Assembly: GCF_943914615.1 (NCBI RefSeq)
Contig: NZ_CALUCS010000025.1
Location: 1-24,786 of the forward strand
DNA length: 24,786 nt
Direction: 5' to 3'
Source of the DNA: an uncultured Corynebacterium sp.
Lineage (GTDB): Bacteria; Actinomycetota; Actinomycetes; Mycobacteriales; Mycobacteriaceae
Below the pieces are notes generated by a model that worked only from the letters and a program-made list of their open reading frames with translations, was not told the origin of the DNA and did not search any database. Within the stretch, counting starts at the first letter, position 1. Each line of letters starts with the position of its first letter. The position numbers and the translations under genes are program-made. This document shows positions 6,731 through 14,935 of this stretch, in pieces.

Positions 6731-8002
6731 GTGAGAGAAAAAGTGACCAAAACCAAGAGCCTAAAGATCACGGCAGCAGCCATGATGGCTACGACCATGT
6801 CCCTTTCCGCAGTGAACGTGGCGCCGGCGGTTGCGGCGCCGAGTATGCCGGCGGTTGCTGGCTCCGAGGGCCTGCCGAGCTACCCGCACCCGGTGCAGCA
6901 CAAGGGTGCCCCGACCCCGCAGCCTTTCGGCCCGGAGTACCTGGGTGGCTACATCTCTGACATCAGCTCCCACGGCTACGGCATCTACCTGGATGTCGTC
7001 GATGGCTTCAACGATGTGCGCGCCAACCACCCGGCGATCATGAAGCAGAACCTGGATAAGGTTGTGAACATCAACAACGCTGTGCAGGACAACCCGGCAG
7101 CTATCCAGCGTGCACAGAAGGACGCTCGTGCGGACAAGGCTGGCGTGCTGGATGCGTTCTCCGACTCGCTGGGCGACGAGCTTGGCCGCCACTTCCGTGC
7201 TGCCCTGCGTGAGAACCGTCTGCCGAAGACCCAGTTCCTGCTGGGCAACGGTTACCTGGCACGCGCTGGCGGAGTTGCATCCTCCACCTTCGTGGAGAAG
7301 ATGGTGTTCGGTTACGACCGTCCGTTCGTGGTCGCTCCGGAGCGCATCAAGAAGTACGAGGATGGCCAGAACAAGTACTACGGCACCTCCAAGTCCTACC
7401 CGTCTGGTCATACCAACCAGGCCGTGTGGTCCACCACTCTGCTGGCTCTGACTCTGCCGGAGCTGGCTCCGCAGATTCTGGCTCGCGGTTCCGAGGCTGG
7501 TAACAACCGCATTGTCATGGGCGTGCACTACCCGCTGGACGTCATGGGTGGCCGCATGTCCGGCACCGCTGCCGCCGCTGACCGCTGGAACGATCCGAAG
7601 ATGCGCGACGCGGTCCGACAGGCGGGCAAGGAGCTGCGCGCGGAGCTGGAGTGGCGCGCGGGTCGCCCGATTGCCGAGGTTGTGAAGAGCGACAAGGCTT
7701 ACCGCTCCACCGACCAGGCTGTGCGTGAGTACACCGACCGCATGACCTACGGTTTCCCGAAGATCTACCGCAAGGATGCGCCGATGATCGTGCCGCAGGC
7801 TGCGCCGGATCTGCTGCTGCCGAAGTTCCCCAAGCTCACTTACAAGCAGCGTGCCTCCATCCTGCGCCAGACCGCCATCCCGTCCGGTTCCCCGCTGGAT
7901 GATCAGGGTCCGCGTGGTTCCTGGCAGCGCCTGAACATGGCTGCTGCATTCGCTGCGAAGGTCAAGGTCAACGGCGACGGCAGCGTCACCGTTTTGCGCT
8001 AG
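6731..8002 (+). CDS. Secreted PAP2-family acid phosphatase (class A-type motif)
   Basis: This 423-aa predicted secreted protein contains the bacterial class A non-specific acid phosphatase/PAP2 signature in order: K190-x6-RP (KMVFGYDRP), PSGH at 224-227, and R260-x5-H266-x3-D270 (NRIVMGVHYPLD). These residues bind the phosphate and form the phosphohistidine intermediate. A signal peptide covers about residues 1-36 (basic start, hydrophobic core, APAVAAP). The motifs sit between a 150-residue N-terminal region and a 150-residue C-terminal region, so the protein is longer than enteric class A phosphatases (about 250 aa). The start is uncertain. GTG at 6731 is the first start after an in-frame stop, and GTG at 6743 would remove four residues and keep the signal peptide. 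Codon choice (many GCT, CCG, CGT) suggests high expression. The substrate could be a phosphomonoester or a lipid phosphate. Confidence 0.85.
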   Translation: MREKVTKTKSLKITAAAMMATTMSLSAVNVAPAVAAPSMPAVAGSEGLPSYPHPVQHKGAPTPQPFGPEYLGGYISDISSHGYGIYLDVVDGFNDVRANHPAIMKQNLDKVVNINNAVQDNPAAIQRAQKDARADKAGVLDAFSDSLGDELGRHFRAALRENRLPKTQFLLGNGYLARAGGVASSTFVEKMVFGYDRPFVVAPERIKKYEDGQNKYYGTSKSYPSGHTNQAVWSTTLLALTLPELAPQILARGSEAGNNRIVMGVHYPLDVMGGRMSGTAAAADRWNDPKMRDAVRQAGKELRAELEWRAGRPIAEVVKSDKAYRSTDQAVREYTDRMTYGFPKIYRKDAPMIVPQAAPDLLLPKFPKLTYKQRASILRQTAIPSGSPLDDQGPRGSWQRLNMAAAFAAKVKVNGDGSVTVLR

Positions 8003-8058
8003 TCAGTGGCTGGTCGCCAGCTAATTGGCGGTCTAAGCTGCGAGGCGGGGGGAGCAGG

Positions 8059-8082
8059 GGTAACCTTGTCCAAATTGTTACC
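8059..8082. repeat. GGTAAC/GTTACC inverted repeat upstream of the S1 protease gene
   Basis: GGTAAC (8059-8064) and GTTACC (8077-8082) are exact reverse complements 12 nt apart, about 33 bp upstream of the -10-like box of the protease gene. Related GTAAC repeats occur upstream of the acyl-CoA synthetase and M23 genes. This may be an operator. The 8003-8127 interval holds no other gene. Confidence 0.35.
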
Positions 8083-8114
8083 TCTGTGGCGCATGTGAAA
8101 CCGAGCTTCTGCGC

Positions 8115-8127
8115 TAGGGTTAGGTGC
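8115..8127 (+). promoter_or_regulatory. Putative -10 element for a leaderless S1 protease transcript
   Basis: TAGGGT at 8115-8120 is followed by exactly 7 nt and the ATG at 8128. There is no ribosome-binding site. The hexamer and spacing are identical to those before the nitroreductase and TetR genes. Confidence 0.5.
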
Positions 8128-8985
8128 ATGTCAGCCGCATCTGTATCCACTCGCACCCCAGTTGGGCGCTCTCTCCGCAGCGCCACCCGTCGCCGAATCG
8201 GAGCCCTGATGGCGGGCGTGGCGTTGGCCACCTCCGCCGTTTTCGGCTCGGCCTTCACCGCGCCAGAGGCCGCTGCCGCGCCCGCTGGTTCCGCAGATGC
8301 ATTCTTGCAAGCTACCGGCCAGCCCGGTCCGCACCGCGTTCCGGGCCACTACTTCACCTCTCCGGGCATTCCGCAGGCTCAGCGTGCTGCGGCGCCCAGC
8401 GTTCTGGCCGGGCCTTCCATGCCGATCTATGTTGGCAACAACATCTGCACCCTGGGTGTGGTTGGTTACGACAAGGCCGGAAACAAGGTGGGCATCACCG
8501 CAGGTCACTGTGGTGGCCCCGGTACCCCGGTCGTTTCCATGGACGCCGAGGGGGCCGGCCAGATCGGCACTGTCGTCCGCAACGGCTACCCGGATTACGC
8601 CGTGATCAAGTTCAACAACAAGGTGCGCTTGACCCGCGGTTACAACAACGTTCACCTCAACGCCCTTGGTGGCTCCACCCCGGCCAGCCTGCAGCAGATA
8701 TGCAAGACCGGTGTGGCTACCGGTGTTTCCTGTGGCCCCATGCTGGCGATCTCCGGGCCGTTTCTGGTTTCCCACCTGTGTGGCTCTATGGGAGATTCGG
8801 GTGGCCCGATCTACGTCGGCAACCGTTTGGTCGGCATTGTCAACGGCGGCGTAGCCAACCTGCCTTCCTGCACCACTCCGCTGCAGGGGCCACTGCACGC
8901 GCCGACGGCTGGCGCCGCGTGGAACGTGATCGCCGCAGACCTCAATGCGGCCGGTGGGGTCGGATCCGGATTCCGGTTGGCTTAG
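8128..8985 (+). CDS. Secreted chymotrypsin-like serine protease (S1 family)
   Basis: This 285-aa secreted endopeptidase of the trypsin/chymotrypsin fold carries the catalytic triad His127 (GITAGHCGG), Asp156 (YPDYAVIKF) and Ser224 (MGDSGGPIYVG). A twin-arginine-like basic stretch (ATRRRIGALMAG) precedes a hydrophobic core and APEAAAAPAG, which suggests signal cleavage near residues 50-53. A short propeptide up to about residue 95 may follow. Six cysteines (107, 128, 192, 202, 218, 248) could form three disulfides. The frame stays open to a GTG at 8086, but the ATG at 8128 is preferred because a -10-like TAGGGT lies 7 nt before it. The gene is convergent with the chorismate mutase gene, with only 14 bp between their ends. 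The natural substrate is unknown. Confidence 0.9.
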   Translation: MSAASVSTRTPVGRSLRSATRRRIGALMAGVALATSAVFGSAFTAPEAAAAPAGSADAFLQATGQPGPHRVPGHYFTSPGIPQAQRAAAPSVLAGPSMPIYVGNNICTLGVVGYDKAGNKVGITAGHCGGPGTPVVSMDAEGAGQIGTVVRNGYPDYAVIKFNNKVRLTRGYNNVHLNALGGSTPASLQQICKTGVATGVSCGPMLAISGPFLVSHLCGSMGDSGGPIYVGNRLVGIVNGGVANLPSCTTPLQGPLHAPTAGAAWNVIAADLNAAGGVGSGFRLA

Positions 8986-8999
8986 CCCTGGCCCATTCC

Positions 9000-9326
9000 C
9001 TAGCCCAAGCGCCCTCTGCCTAGCTGCAGCAGGGCCTTTGCTATTTCTACGCCCTCCGAGCCAAACTCTGCGCGGAACTGGTTGATAATGGCGACCTCGC
9101 GGGTGTAGACCAGCTTCGTGCCACCGGACCCCAGGCGCGTCTTACCGATCGCCTTCGATACCTCGCTGCGACGGTGGATTGCGTCGATGATGACGCGGTC
9201 GAGGCGGTTGATCTCCTCGCGGTAGGATTGAATTTCTGAATCCGACAAGGGATCGTCCGTGCCCGAGGGCATGCGGACGGTGAACTCGTTGGGGTCCGAC
9301 GAAGCCGCAGAATCGTTGTCGCTCAT
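9000..9326 (-). CDS. Chorismate mutase, AroQ delta class
   Basis: This is a 108-aa all-helical chorismate mutase that converts chorismate to prephenate for phenylalanine and tyrosine synthesis. The sequence matches the short actinobacterial intracellular form (M. tuberculosis Rv0948c type): YREEINRLDRVIIDAIHRRS, VSKAIGKTRLGSGGTKLVYTRE and a C-terminal LLQLGRGRLG. In that class the enzyme is weak alone and is activated by DAHP synthase, which binds through the C-terminal region; the same is inferred here. The first 30 residues are acidic and poorly conserved, so Met19 is an alternative start. The open frame continues far upstream to 9608 on the minus strand, but that part is antisense to pcrA. 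The ATG at 9326 follows a TAGAAT box by 7 nt. The gene is divergent from pcrA. Confidence 0.9.
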   Translation of the reverse strand: MSDNDSAASSDPNEFTVRMPSGTDDPLSDSEIQSYREEINRLDRVIIDAIHRRSEVSKAIGKTRLGSGGTKLVYTREVAIINQFRAEFGSEGVEIAKALLQLGRGRLG

Positions 9327-9339
9327 GCGTTGTATTCTA
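9327..9339 (-). promoter_or_regulatory. Putative -10 element for a leaderless chorismate mutase transcript
   Basis: On the minus strand TAGAAT (9334-9339) is followed by exactly 7 nt and the ATG at 9326. It is a better match to the actinobacterial TAnnnT consensus than the TAGGGT boxes. No ribosome-binding site is present. The pcrA promoter must also lie in this 103-bp divergent region. Confidence 0.55.
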
Positions 9340-9429
9340 CCGCTAGTCAGGAAGCTGAGATCCGGAAGAGCCCCAGAGCATAAGGCGCCAGCGGCTACGG
9401 GAAATTTTTGAGGGAGCACAAAGGGAAAC

Positions 9430-12120
9430 ATGAACAACCAGCACGATCCGTTCGCCGACCTGCCGCTGCCCGAAGAACCCACGCTTTTCGACGACGAGGT
9501 TCCGCCGCCAGCCGACGAGCTGCCGCCGGAGGGGTACGAAAGCGTGCTGGCGAACATGCACTCCGATAGCTCACAGCCTGCCCCGCAGCCGTCACAGCCG
9601 CACCACACACCGTCGCAGTCGCGCAGGAATGCTGGAACGGTCGCGGGGGAGACGGGGCGTCATAAAGAAAAGCTCCTCGAAGGGCTCAACCCGCAGCAGC
9701 GGCAAGCGGTCGAGCACATGGGCAGCCCGCTGCTGATCGTGGCGGGCGCGGGTTCTGGCAAGACGAGTGTGCTGACGCGCCGTATCGCGTACCTGCTGGC
9801 AAACGGGGTGGCGCCGTGGCAGATCCTGGCAATCACCTTCACGAACAAGGCTGCAGCGGAGATGCGCGAGCGTGTGGTGCATATGGTCGGCTCACAGGCG
9901 GAGCGCATGTGGGTCTCCACTTTCCACTCCTTCTGTGTGCGCGTGCTGCGCGCCAATGCGCACCTCGCGCCGGGGCTGAACACGAACTTCAGCATCTACG
10001 ACTCGGACGATTCCAAGCGTCTGATGACGATGATCATCAAGGATGCCTCGCTGGATCTGAAGGAGTTTGCACCGCGCGGAGTGTTGCACGTGATCTCCAA
10101 TTGGAAGAACGAGCTGGTCGGCCCAGCCGGGGCGCTGGAGGAAGCACAGCGCGACTCCAACCCCCACACCGCCCAGATCGCCACGCTGTACAAGACGTAT
10201 CAGAACCGCCTGCGGGCGGCGAACGCGGTGGACTTCGACGACCTGATTGGCGAGGTCGTTGCGATCCTGAACAACAACCCGGACGTGCGCGAGCACTACC
10301 GCCGCCGCTTCCGCCACATCATGGTCGACGAGTACCAGGACACGAACCACGCGCAATACGAGCTGGTGGCGGCTCTCGCGGGCAAGGGTAAGGCCGAGTG
10401 TGAGCTGTGCGTGGTGGGCGATGCCGACCAGTCGATCTACGCCTTCCGTGGCGCGACGATCCGCAACATCGAGGAATTCGAGCGCGACTACCCGGATGCC
10501 CACACCATTCTGCTGGAGCAGAACTACCGCTCCACCCAGAAGATCCTGTCCGCTGCGAACGCGGTGATCGACCGGAACCAGGGCCGCCGCCCGAAGAAGC
10601 TGTGGACGGATCTGGGCGATGGTGAGCTGATTGGCGGCTACGTTGCGGATAACGAGCACGACGAGGCGAACTTCATCGTCGAGCAGATTGACGACTTGGT
10701 GGACAACGAGGGGTATTCCTACGGCGACATTTCGATTATGTACCGCACCAACAACGCCTCCCGCGCGATTGAGGACGTTCTGGTGCGCTCCGGTCTGCCA
10801 TACAAGGTCGTCGGTGGTACGCGCTTCTACGAGCGCCGCGAGATCCGCGACATTGTGGCTTATCTCAAGGTGTTGGACAATGCGGACGACACGGTGGCGC
10901 TGCGGCGCATCATCAACACCCCGCGCCGCGGTATCGGGGATAAGGCCATTGCACAGGTCACTGTTCACGCGGAAGGTCAGGGGATCGGTTTTTCGGCTGC
11001 TCTTGGTGACGCCGCCGCGGGGAAGGTCGCTGGCCTTTCCGCACGCGGCCGCAATTCCATTGGCAAGTTCCTGGAAATGATGGACGCGCTGCGGGCGGAG
11101 ACAGAGTCGATGGAGATGACGGCCTCGGATGGGTCCGGCCTGGGACTACCCGACTTGGGCCGGGTGATCTCTGCGGTGCTGGACATGACCGGCTACAAGG
11201 AGCTGCTGGAGAAGTCCAACGACCCGCAGGATGGGGCGCGCCTGGACAACCTGAACGAGCTGGTGAGCGTGGGACATGAGTTCTCGCAGGAGTCGGCGAA
11301 CCTGAAGGCGTACGAGGAGATGCCGGGTGGTGGCAGTACAGGTAGCGCCGGTAGCAGCGATAGCAGTGCCGACGCTGCCGACGCCATGCTCGCCGAAGGG
11401 GAGGCGCCGCTGGGCAGCCTGCAGGCCTTCTTGGAACGCGTGAGCCTGGTGGCGGACGCGGATCAGATTCCCGCAGACGAGCAGGACATGGTGACGCTCA
11501 TGACACTGCACACGGCCAAGGGGCTGGAGTTCCCCGTGGTATTCCTGACTGGCTGGGAGGATGGCCAGTTTCCGCACATGCGTGCGCTGGGCGACCCGAC
11601 GGAGCTGGCTGAGGAGCGGCGTCTGGCCTATGTGGGCATTACTCGCGCGAAGCAGCGGCTGTTCCTTACCCGCGCGATTACGCGGAGTGGTTGGGGAGCG
11701 CCGGTAAACAACCCGCCGTCGCGCTTTTTGTCTGAGGTGCCAGAGGGACTGATGGAGTGGATCCGCGAAGAGCCCGCGCGCTTCGGCAGCGGTGTGGATT
11801 CCGCCTGGGGCGGCGGTGGCTATGCCGATGGCACCAGCTTTGGCGGCTCGGGTGGCTGGGGTGCGGGTTCCAGCGGCTGGAGCGGCCAGTCGTATCGGAA
11901 GCCAGCGAAGAAGGCGAAGCCTGCCTTCGGAGCCGGGGCGAAGAAGAATCAGGATTTGGACTTGGCGGTGGGGGACAAGGTCAACCACGACAAGTACGGC
12001 CTGGGCACGGTGAAGAGCGTGGACGGCAGTGGCTCGCACACGACCTGCATGATCGACTTCGGCAGCCAGGGTACGGTTCGCCTGATGCTTTTCGGTGGCG
12101 TGCCAATGGAGAAGCTCTAG
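9430..12120 (+). CDS. pcrA: ATP-dependent 3'-5' DNA helicase UvrD/PcrA
   Basis: This 896-aa superfamily 1A helicase acts in nucleotide excision repair and in clearing replication or transcription conflicts. Motifs in order are the Q motif LNPQQRQAV (86-94), Walker A GAGSGKT (106-112), TFTNKAA, Walker B DEYQDT (300-305), GDADQSIYAFRGA, EQNYRST, TLHTAKGLEF and VGITRAKQRLFLTRA. About 80 low-complexity Pro/Glu/Ser residues precede the first motif, and a Ser/Gly/Ala insertion (about 635-655) interrupts the 2B region. A Gly/Ser-rich linker follows the motor. The C terminus (LAVGDKVNHDKYGLGTVKSV and onward) matches the Tudor-like domain that binds RNA polymerase in PcrA. The start is ATG, with AAAGGGA close upstream. 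It corresponds in position and orientation to M. tuberculosis uvrD1. Confidence 0.96.
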   Translation: MNNQHDPFADLPLPEEPTLFDDEVPPPADELPPEGYESVLANMHSDSSQPAPQPSQPHHTPSQSRRNAGTVAGETGRHKEKLLEGLNPQQRQAVEHMGSPLLIVAGAGSGKTSVLTRRIAYLLANGVAPWQILAITFTNKAAAEMRERVVHMVGSQAERMWVSTFHSFCVRVLRANAHLAPGLNTNFSIYDSDDSKRLMTMIIKDASLDLKEFAPRGVLHVISNWKNELVGPAGALEEAQRDSNPHTAQIATLYKTYQNRLRAANAVDFDDLIGEVVAILNNNPDVREHYRRRFRHIMVDEYQDTNHAQYELVAALAGKGKAECELCVVGDADQSIYAFRGATIRNIEEFERDYPDAHTILLEQNYRSTQKILSAANAVIDRNQGRRPKKLWTDLGDGELIGGYVADNEHDEANFIVEQIDDLVDNEGYSYGDISIMYRTNNASRAIEDVLVRSGLPYKVVGGTRFYERREIRDIVAYLKVLDNADDTVALRRIINTPRRGIGDKAIAQVTVHAEGQGIGFSAALGDAAAGKVAGLSARGRNSIGKFLEMMDALRAETESMEMTASDGSGLGLPDLGRVISAVLDMTGYKELLEKSNDPQDGARLDNLNELVSVGHEFSQESANLKAYEEMPGGGSTGSAGSSDSSADAADAMLAEGEAPLGSLQAFLERVSLVADADQIPADEQDMVTLMTLHTAKGLEFPVVFLTGWEDGQFPHMRALGDPTELAEERRLAYVGITRAKQRLFLTRAITRSGWGAPVNNPPSRFLSEVPEGLMEWIREEPARFGSGVDSAWGGGGYADGTSFGGSGGWGAGSSGWSGQSYRKPAKKAKPAFGAGAKKNQDLDLAVGDKVNHDKYGLGTVKSVDGSGSHTTCMIDFGSQGTVRLMLFGGVPMEKL

Positions 12121-12237
12121 ACCCGGCTACATGTTGCGGAAGTGACAATTGTGACTAATGTTGCGCAGGAAATGTTTTCTTAATGTAACGTAACAGCATC
12201 CTCGTTCGATGGTTGAGGCGTAACTAGAAGGGTATTA
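12121..12237 (+). promoter_or_regulatory. Repeat-rich upstream region of the acyl-CoA synthetase gene
   Basis: This 117-bp gap contains a direct repeat ATGTTGCG at 12131-12138 and 12158-12165. Between them is GTGAC repeated at 12142-12146 and 12151-12155. Further down is GTAACGTAACA at 12185-12195. TAGAAG (12225-12230) stands exactly 7 nt before the ATG, but AGAAGGG overlapping it could equally be a ribosome-binding site. These are candidate regulator sites; none can be assigned. Confidence 0.35.
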
Positions 12238-13938
12238 ATGCAGAACAATCAACAAGTGACTTCCAAATTGCAAGACCTTAAACATCTAGGTGAGGCCGCC
12301 TGGGCGGAGACCCACGCAATTGCCACCGGCCTGGGAACTGCGCTGAAATCGGGCGTGGTAGTCAGGGGTGGCGGCGTTAAGGGCAAAGCCAAGCTGGTCG
12401 AGAGTATCGCCCGCTATGGCTTCACCGCTGGACGCCAAGCATGGTACGCGGCAGAGGTAGCGCCGAACCGTACGGCCATCATCGATGACATTGGCGAGCG
12501 CACGTACGCGGAGGTTCGCAGCGATTCGCTGGCCTTCGCCCGCGCACTGCAGCGCATGGGGCTGGGGCCAGGTAAGAACATTGCGGTCATGGCACGCAAT
12601 TCCCGAGTGGTCGTTTACGCACTGGTCGCCAAGGGCTTCATCGGGGCGGACATCAGCCTGCTCAACCCGGCTTCCAGTCCAGTCCAGCTGCAGAAGAGCA
12701 TGGAGGAGCTGGATGTTCACACCATCATCATCGACGAGGAGTTCGCGGACAGGCTGCCCGCGGACTATTCACGCGCCAAGGTGATCATCGGTTACGCGGA
12801 GGATCTGCAGAACCCGCAGGCTCCGAACCCGGAATGGGAAACGTTCCAGCAGATCATCGACCACGTGCCCTCCGAGGCGGAGGAGAAGCTGCCCAAGATC
12901 CCGAAGCGCGGTTTCATTACCATCTTGAGCTCCGGCACCTCTGGCACCCCGAAGGCCGTAGTCCACCGAGAGCCGCCCATCCCGACTCCGCTGGCGGACC
13001 TTGTCACGTGGATCCCGTGGCGGGCGGAAATGATGATCCAGCAGACCGCTTCTATGTTCCACTCGTGGGGCTGGGCGAACCTCAACCTGATTTTCGCCCA
13101 CCGCGCGACCGTGGTGTTCCGCCGCGACTTCGACCCTGTGCAGGCCATGGAGGACGTCGATCGTTACAAGGTCAACGGCATCATCACCTCGCCTATCTTC
13201 ATCAAGGAGCAGCTCAAGGTCGCACAGAACGGCGACTACGATGCTTCGTCGATAGAGTTCATCGTGTCTTCCGGCAATGCCATGCACGAGGATCTGCTTC
13301 GCGGTCTGCACAAGCAGTTCGGTCCCGTGGTCTGCAACTTCTACGGCTCCACCGAAAACAGCGTGGTAGCCATTGCGAAGCGGGAGGAACTGGTCGAGAA
13401 CCCGGCTCTGGCCGGGCGCCCGGTTCGCGGCGTGCGCGTCAAGATCCTGGACGACGACGGCAACGTACTGCCGCCGAACACCCCGGGTCGCATCTATGCC
13501 CGGGGCACAATGACCATGCGCCGTTATGCGCACACGCGCGATCAGATGAAGATCAAGCACGGCCTGCTGGAGATCGGCGACCGTGGGTACCTCGACGAGG
13601 AAGGTCGCCTGTTTGTGCTCGGCCGGGCGGACGACATGATCATCGTCGGCGGCGAGAACGTGTACCCGCGCAGCGTGGAAGAGGTGCTGGCGCCGATGCC
13701 TGGCATTCGAGACCTCTACGCAAAGGGCGTGGACGATGAAGAGAGCTTTAAGCGCATGGCCGTCTGGATCGTGCGTGAAGACAATCCGGAAGGCGAGGCT
13801 CTGACCAAGGAGTCCGTCCAGGAATGGGTCAGGGACAACCTGGCGGAGCACTCAGTTCCGCGTGAGGTTACGTTCCTGGATAAGCTTCCGCGAAACGCAA
13901 CTGGTAAGGTCATGCCGGCAAAGCTTCCGAACAGCTAA
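12238..13938 (+). CDS. Acyl-CoA synthetase (AMP-dependent, FadD-like)
   Basis: This 566-aa member of the adenylate-forming (ANL) superfamily probably activates a carboxylic acid, most likely a fatty acid, to its CoA thioester through an acyl-AMP. The AMP/ATP-binding P-loop ILSSGTSGTPK lies at 229-239. NFYGSTE gives the adenine-binding motif, GDRGYLDEEGRLFVLGRADD contains the ribose-binding Asp and hinge, and MIIVGGENVYP follows. The catalytic lysine is Lys557 in NATGKVMP near the C terminus. An 80-residue N-terminal extension precedes the AMP-binding domain (starting near RQAWYAAEVAPNRTAI), as in several actinobacterial FadD proteins. Chain-length specificity cannot be read. The ATG has AGAAGGG upstream. 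The gene stands between pcrA and the SGNH hydrolase gene, both on the same strand. Confidence 0.88.
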   Translation: MQNNQQVTSKLQDLKHLGEAAWAETHAIATGLGTALKSGVVVRGGGVKGKAKLVESIARYGFTAGRQAWYAAEVAPNRTAIIDDIGERTYAEVRSDSLAFARALQRMGLGPGKNIAVMARNSRVVVYALVAKGFIGADISLLNPASSPVQLQKSMEELDVHTIIIDEEFADRLPADYSRAKVIIGYAEDLQNPQAPNPEWETFQQIIDHVPSEAEEKLPKIPKRGFITILSSGTSGTPKAVVHREPPIPTPLADLVTWIPWRAEMMIQQTASMFHSWGWANLNLIFAHRATVVFRRDFDPVQAMEDVDRYKVNGIITSPIFIKEQLKVAQNGDYDASSIEFIVSSGNAMHEDLLRGLHKQFGPVVCNFYGSTENSVVAIAKREELVENPALAGRPVRGVRVKILDDDGNVLPPNTPGRIYARGTMTMRRYAHTRDQMKIKHGLLEIGDRGYLDEEGRLFVLGRADDMIIVGGENVYPRSVEEVLAPMPGIRDLYAKGVDDEESFKRMAVWIVREDNPEGEALTKESVQEWVRDNLAEHSVPREVTFLDKLPRNATGKVMPAKLPNS

Positions 13939-13998
13939 CATTTTCGCTTCTCGATCGATAGCCTTAGTACGGCATAAAAACACACACGGGAGAAACTG

Positions 13999-14799
13999 AT
14001 GAAGAAAATTGCACGCATTCTGACTGCGGCTGTAGCCGTAGCGGGATCTGTCATGGGTCTGGCACCTGCTGCCCAGGCTGCCCCGGGAAACACCGTACTG
14101 CTCGGTGATTCCTACTTCGCTAACACGACGCTCAACCAGATTATTGACGCCAAGCGCGGTGGTGCGCGTGGTTGCATCAAGGGCAAGTTCCGCGTAGCCA
14201 CTGAGCTGCAGCGCCTGACGGGTGCTCACGTGGATGACTACTCCTGCAACGGCAAGGAGCTGTACCTGGGCCGCGAGCCGCTGGAGGCTCGCCTGGATCA
14301 GGCTATCCGCGATGGCAAGCTGAACCGCAACACGCGAAATGTTCCGATCATGGTTGGTGCAAACGACACCTACCGCACCCTGGATCCGATCAACAACCGT
14401 GCAGCGGCTCGGTCCTACGATCGTCTCGCTAACAAGATCAAGCGCGCTGCTCCGAACGCTCGCATCCAGTTCGTAAGCTACCCGCACCTCACGAACGATC
14501 GCGCAGGCCTGTGCCTGATCCGTCCGCACGGTTTGCCGCCGATTCAGGCTCCGTTCCCGATCGTGAAGGAAGCCGAGCGTCAGCTGTGGCGCCAGGCTCA
14601 CGATGCAGCCAAGCGTAACGGTGGCGTGTTCGTTGACCTGCACCGTTCCACCCGCGGGCACGATACCTGCCAGCCGGGTGGTAAGGCTTGGGTTGCCGGA
14701 GTTTTTGATAACCAGACTCCCCGCTACAACCTGACTCTGCACATGTCCCACGACGGTGTGACCAATGCAGCTAAGCAGATCGGCGCTGCTCTGAAGTAA
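13999..14799 (+). CDS. Secreted SGNH/GDSL-family hydrolase (putative lipase/esterase)
   Basis: This 266-aa secreted hydrolase has a clear signal peptide (MKKIARILTAAVAVAGSVMG, then APAAQAA) with cleavage near residues 27-28. The nucleophile block is LLGDSYF with Ser38, and the oxyanion Asn is in VGAND at 120-123. The C-terminal histidine is probably His248 or His251 in LHMSHDG; the canonical DxxH spacing is not obvious, so the acid partner is uncertain. Four cysteines (59, 83, GLC and DTC) fit the disulfide-bonded secreted SGNH lipases of actinobacteria. The ATG has GGGAGAAA upstream. The gene follows the acyl-CoA synthetase gene by 60 bp; together they could release and activate fatty acids, which is an inference. 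Codon choice suggests good expression. It is followed by a structured region and a terminator. Confidence 0.85.
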   Translation: MKKIARILTAAVAVAGSVMGLAPAAQAAPGNTVLLGDSYFANTTLNQIIDAKRGGARGCIKGKFRVATELQRLTGAHVDDYSCNGKELYLGREPLEARLDQAIRDGKLNRNTRNVPIMVGANDTYRTLDPINNRAAARSYDRLANKIKRAAPNARIQFVSYPHLTNDRAGLCLIRPHGLPPIQAPFPIVKEAERQLWRQAHDAAKRNGGVFVDLHRSTRGHDTCQPGGKAWVAGVFDNQTPRYNLTLHMSHDGVTNAAKQIGAALK

Positions 14800-14800
14800 A

Positions 14801-14869
14801 GCTTTGGCAAGCCTCGGCTTCCGGGGTGGGGGATCCCTACCTCGAAAGCCAAAGCCACATGAGAGGTAG
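14801..14869 (+). other. Structured intergenic RNA candidate with mutually exclusive stems
   Basis: An outer perfect 8-bp stem (GCTTTGGC 14801-14808 with GCCAAAGC 14848-14855) encloses two hairpins: AAGCC-TC-GGCTT (14809-14820) and GGTGGGG-GAT-CCCTACC (14825-14841), giving a three-way junction. CTACCTC (14837-14843) can instead pair with GAGGTAG (14863-14869). GAGGT (14863-14867) can also pair with ACCTC (14877-14881), the left arm of the terminator. This was read by eye with no folding energies. It may be a 3'-UTR element of the SGNH gene or an sRNA. Confidence 0.4.
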
Positions 14870-14873
14870 ACGA

Positions 14874-14914
14874 AAAACCTCCCGACCGTCCTACAAGGGC
14901 AGTCGGGAGGTTTT
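14874..14914. terminator. Bidirectional intrinsic terminator between convergent genes
   Basis: AAAACCTCCCGAC (14874-14886) and GTCGGGAGGTTTT (14902-14914) form a perfect 13-bp stem with a 15-nt loop. On the plus strand it ends in TTTTCTTTGT; on the minus strand it ends in TTTTT. It can therefore terminate both the SGNH hydrolase transcript and the convergent M23 transcript. Confidence 0.9.
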
Positions 14915-14935
14915 CTTTGTGGTTCTAGCTAAGCC

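Noticed and set aside
12142..12155. GlxR (CRP-type) binding site in the acyl-CoA synthetase upstream region
   Set aside because: The GTGAC half-sites are in direct, not inverted, orientation, unlike the TGTGA-N6-TCACA consensus.
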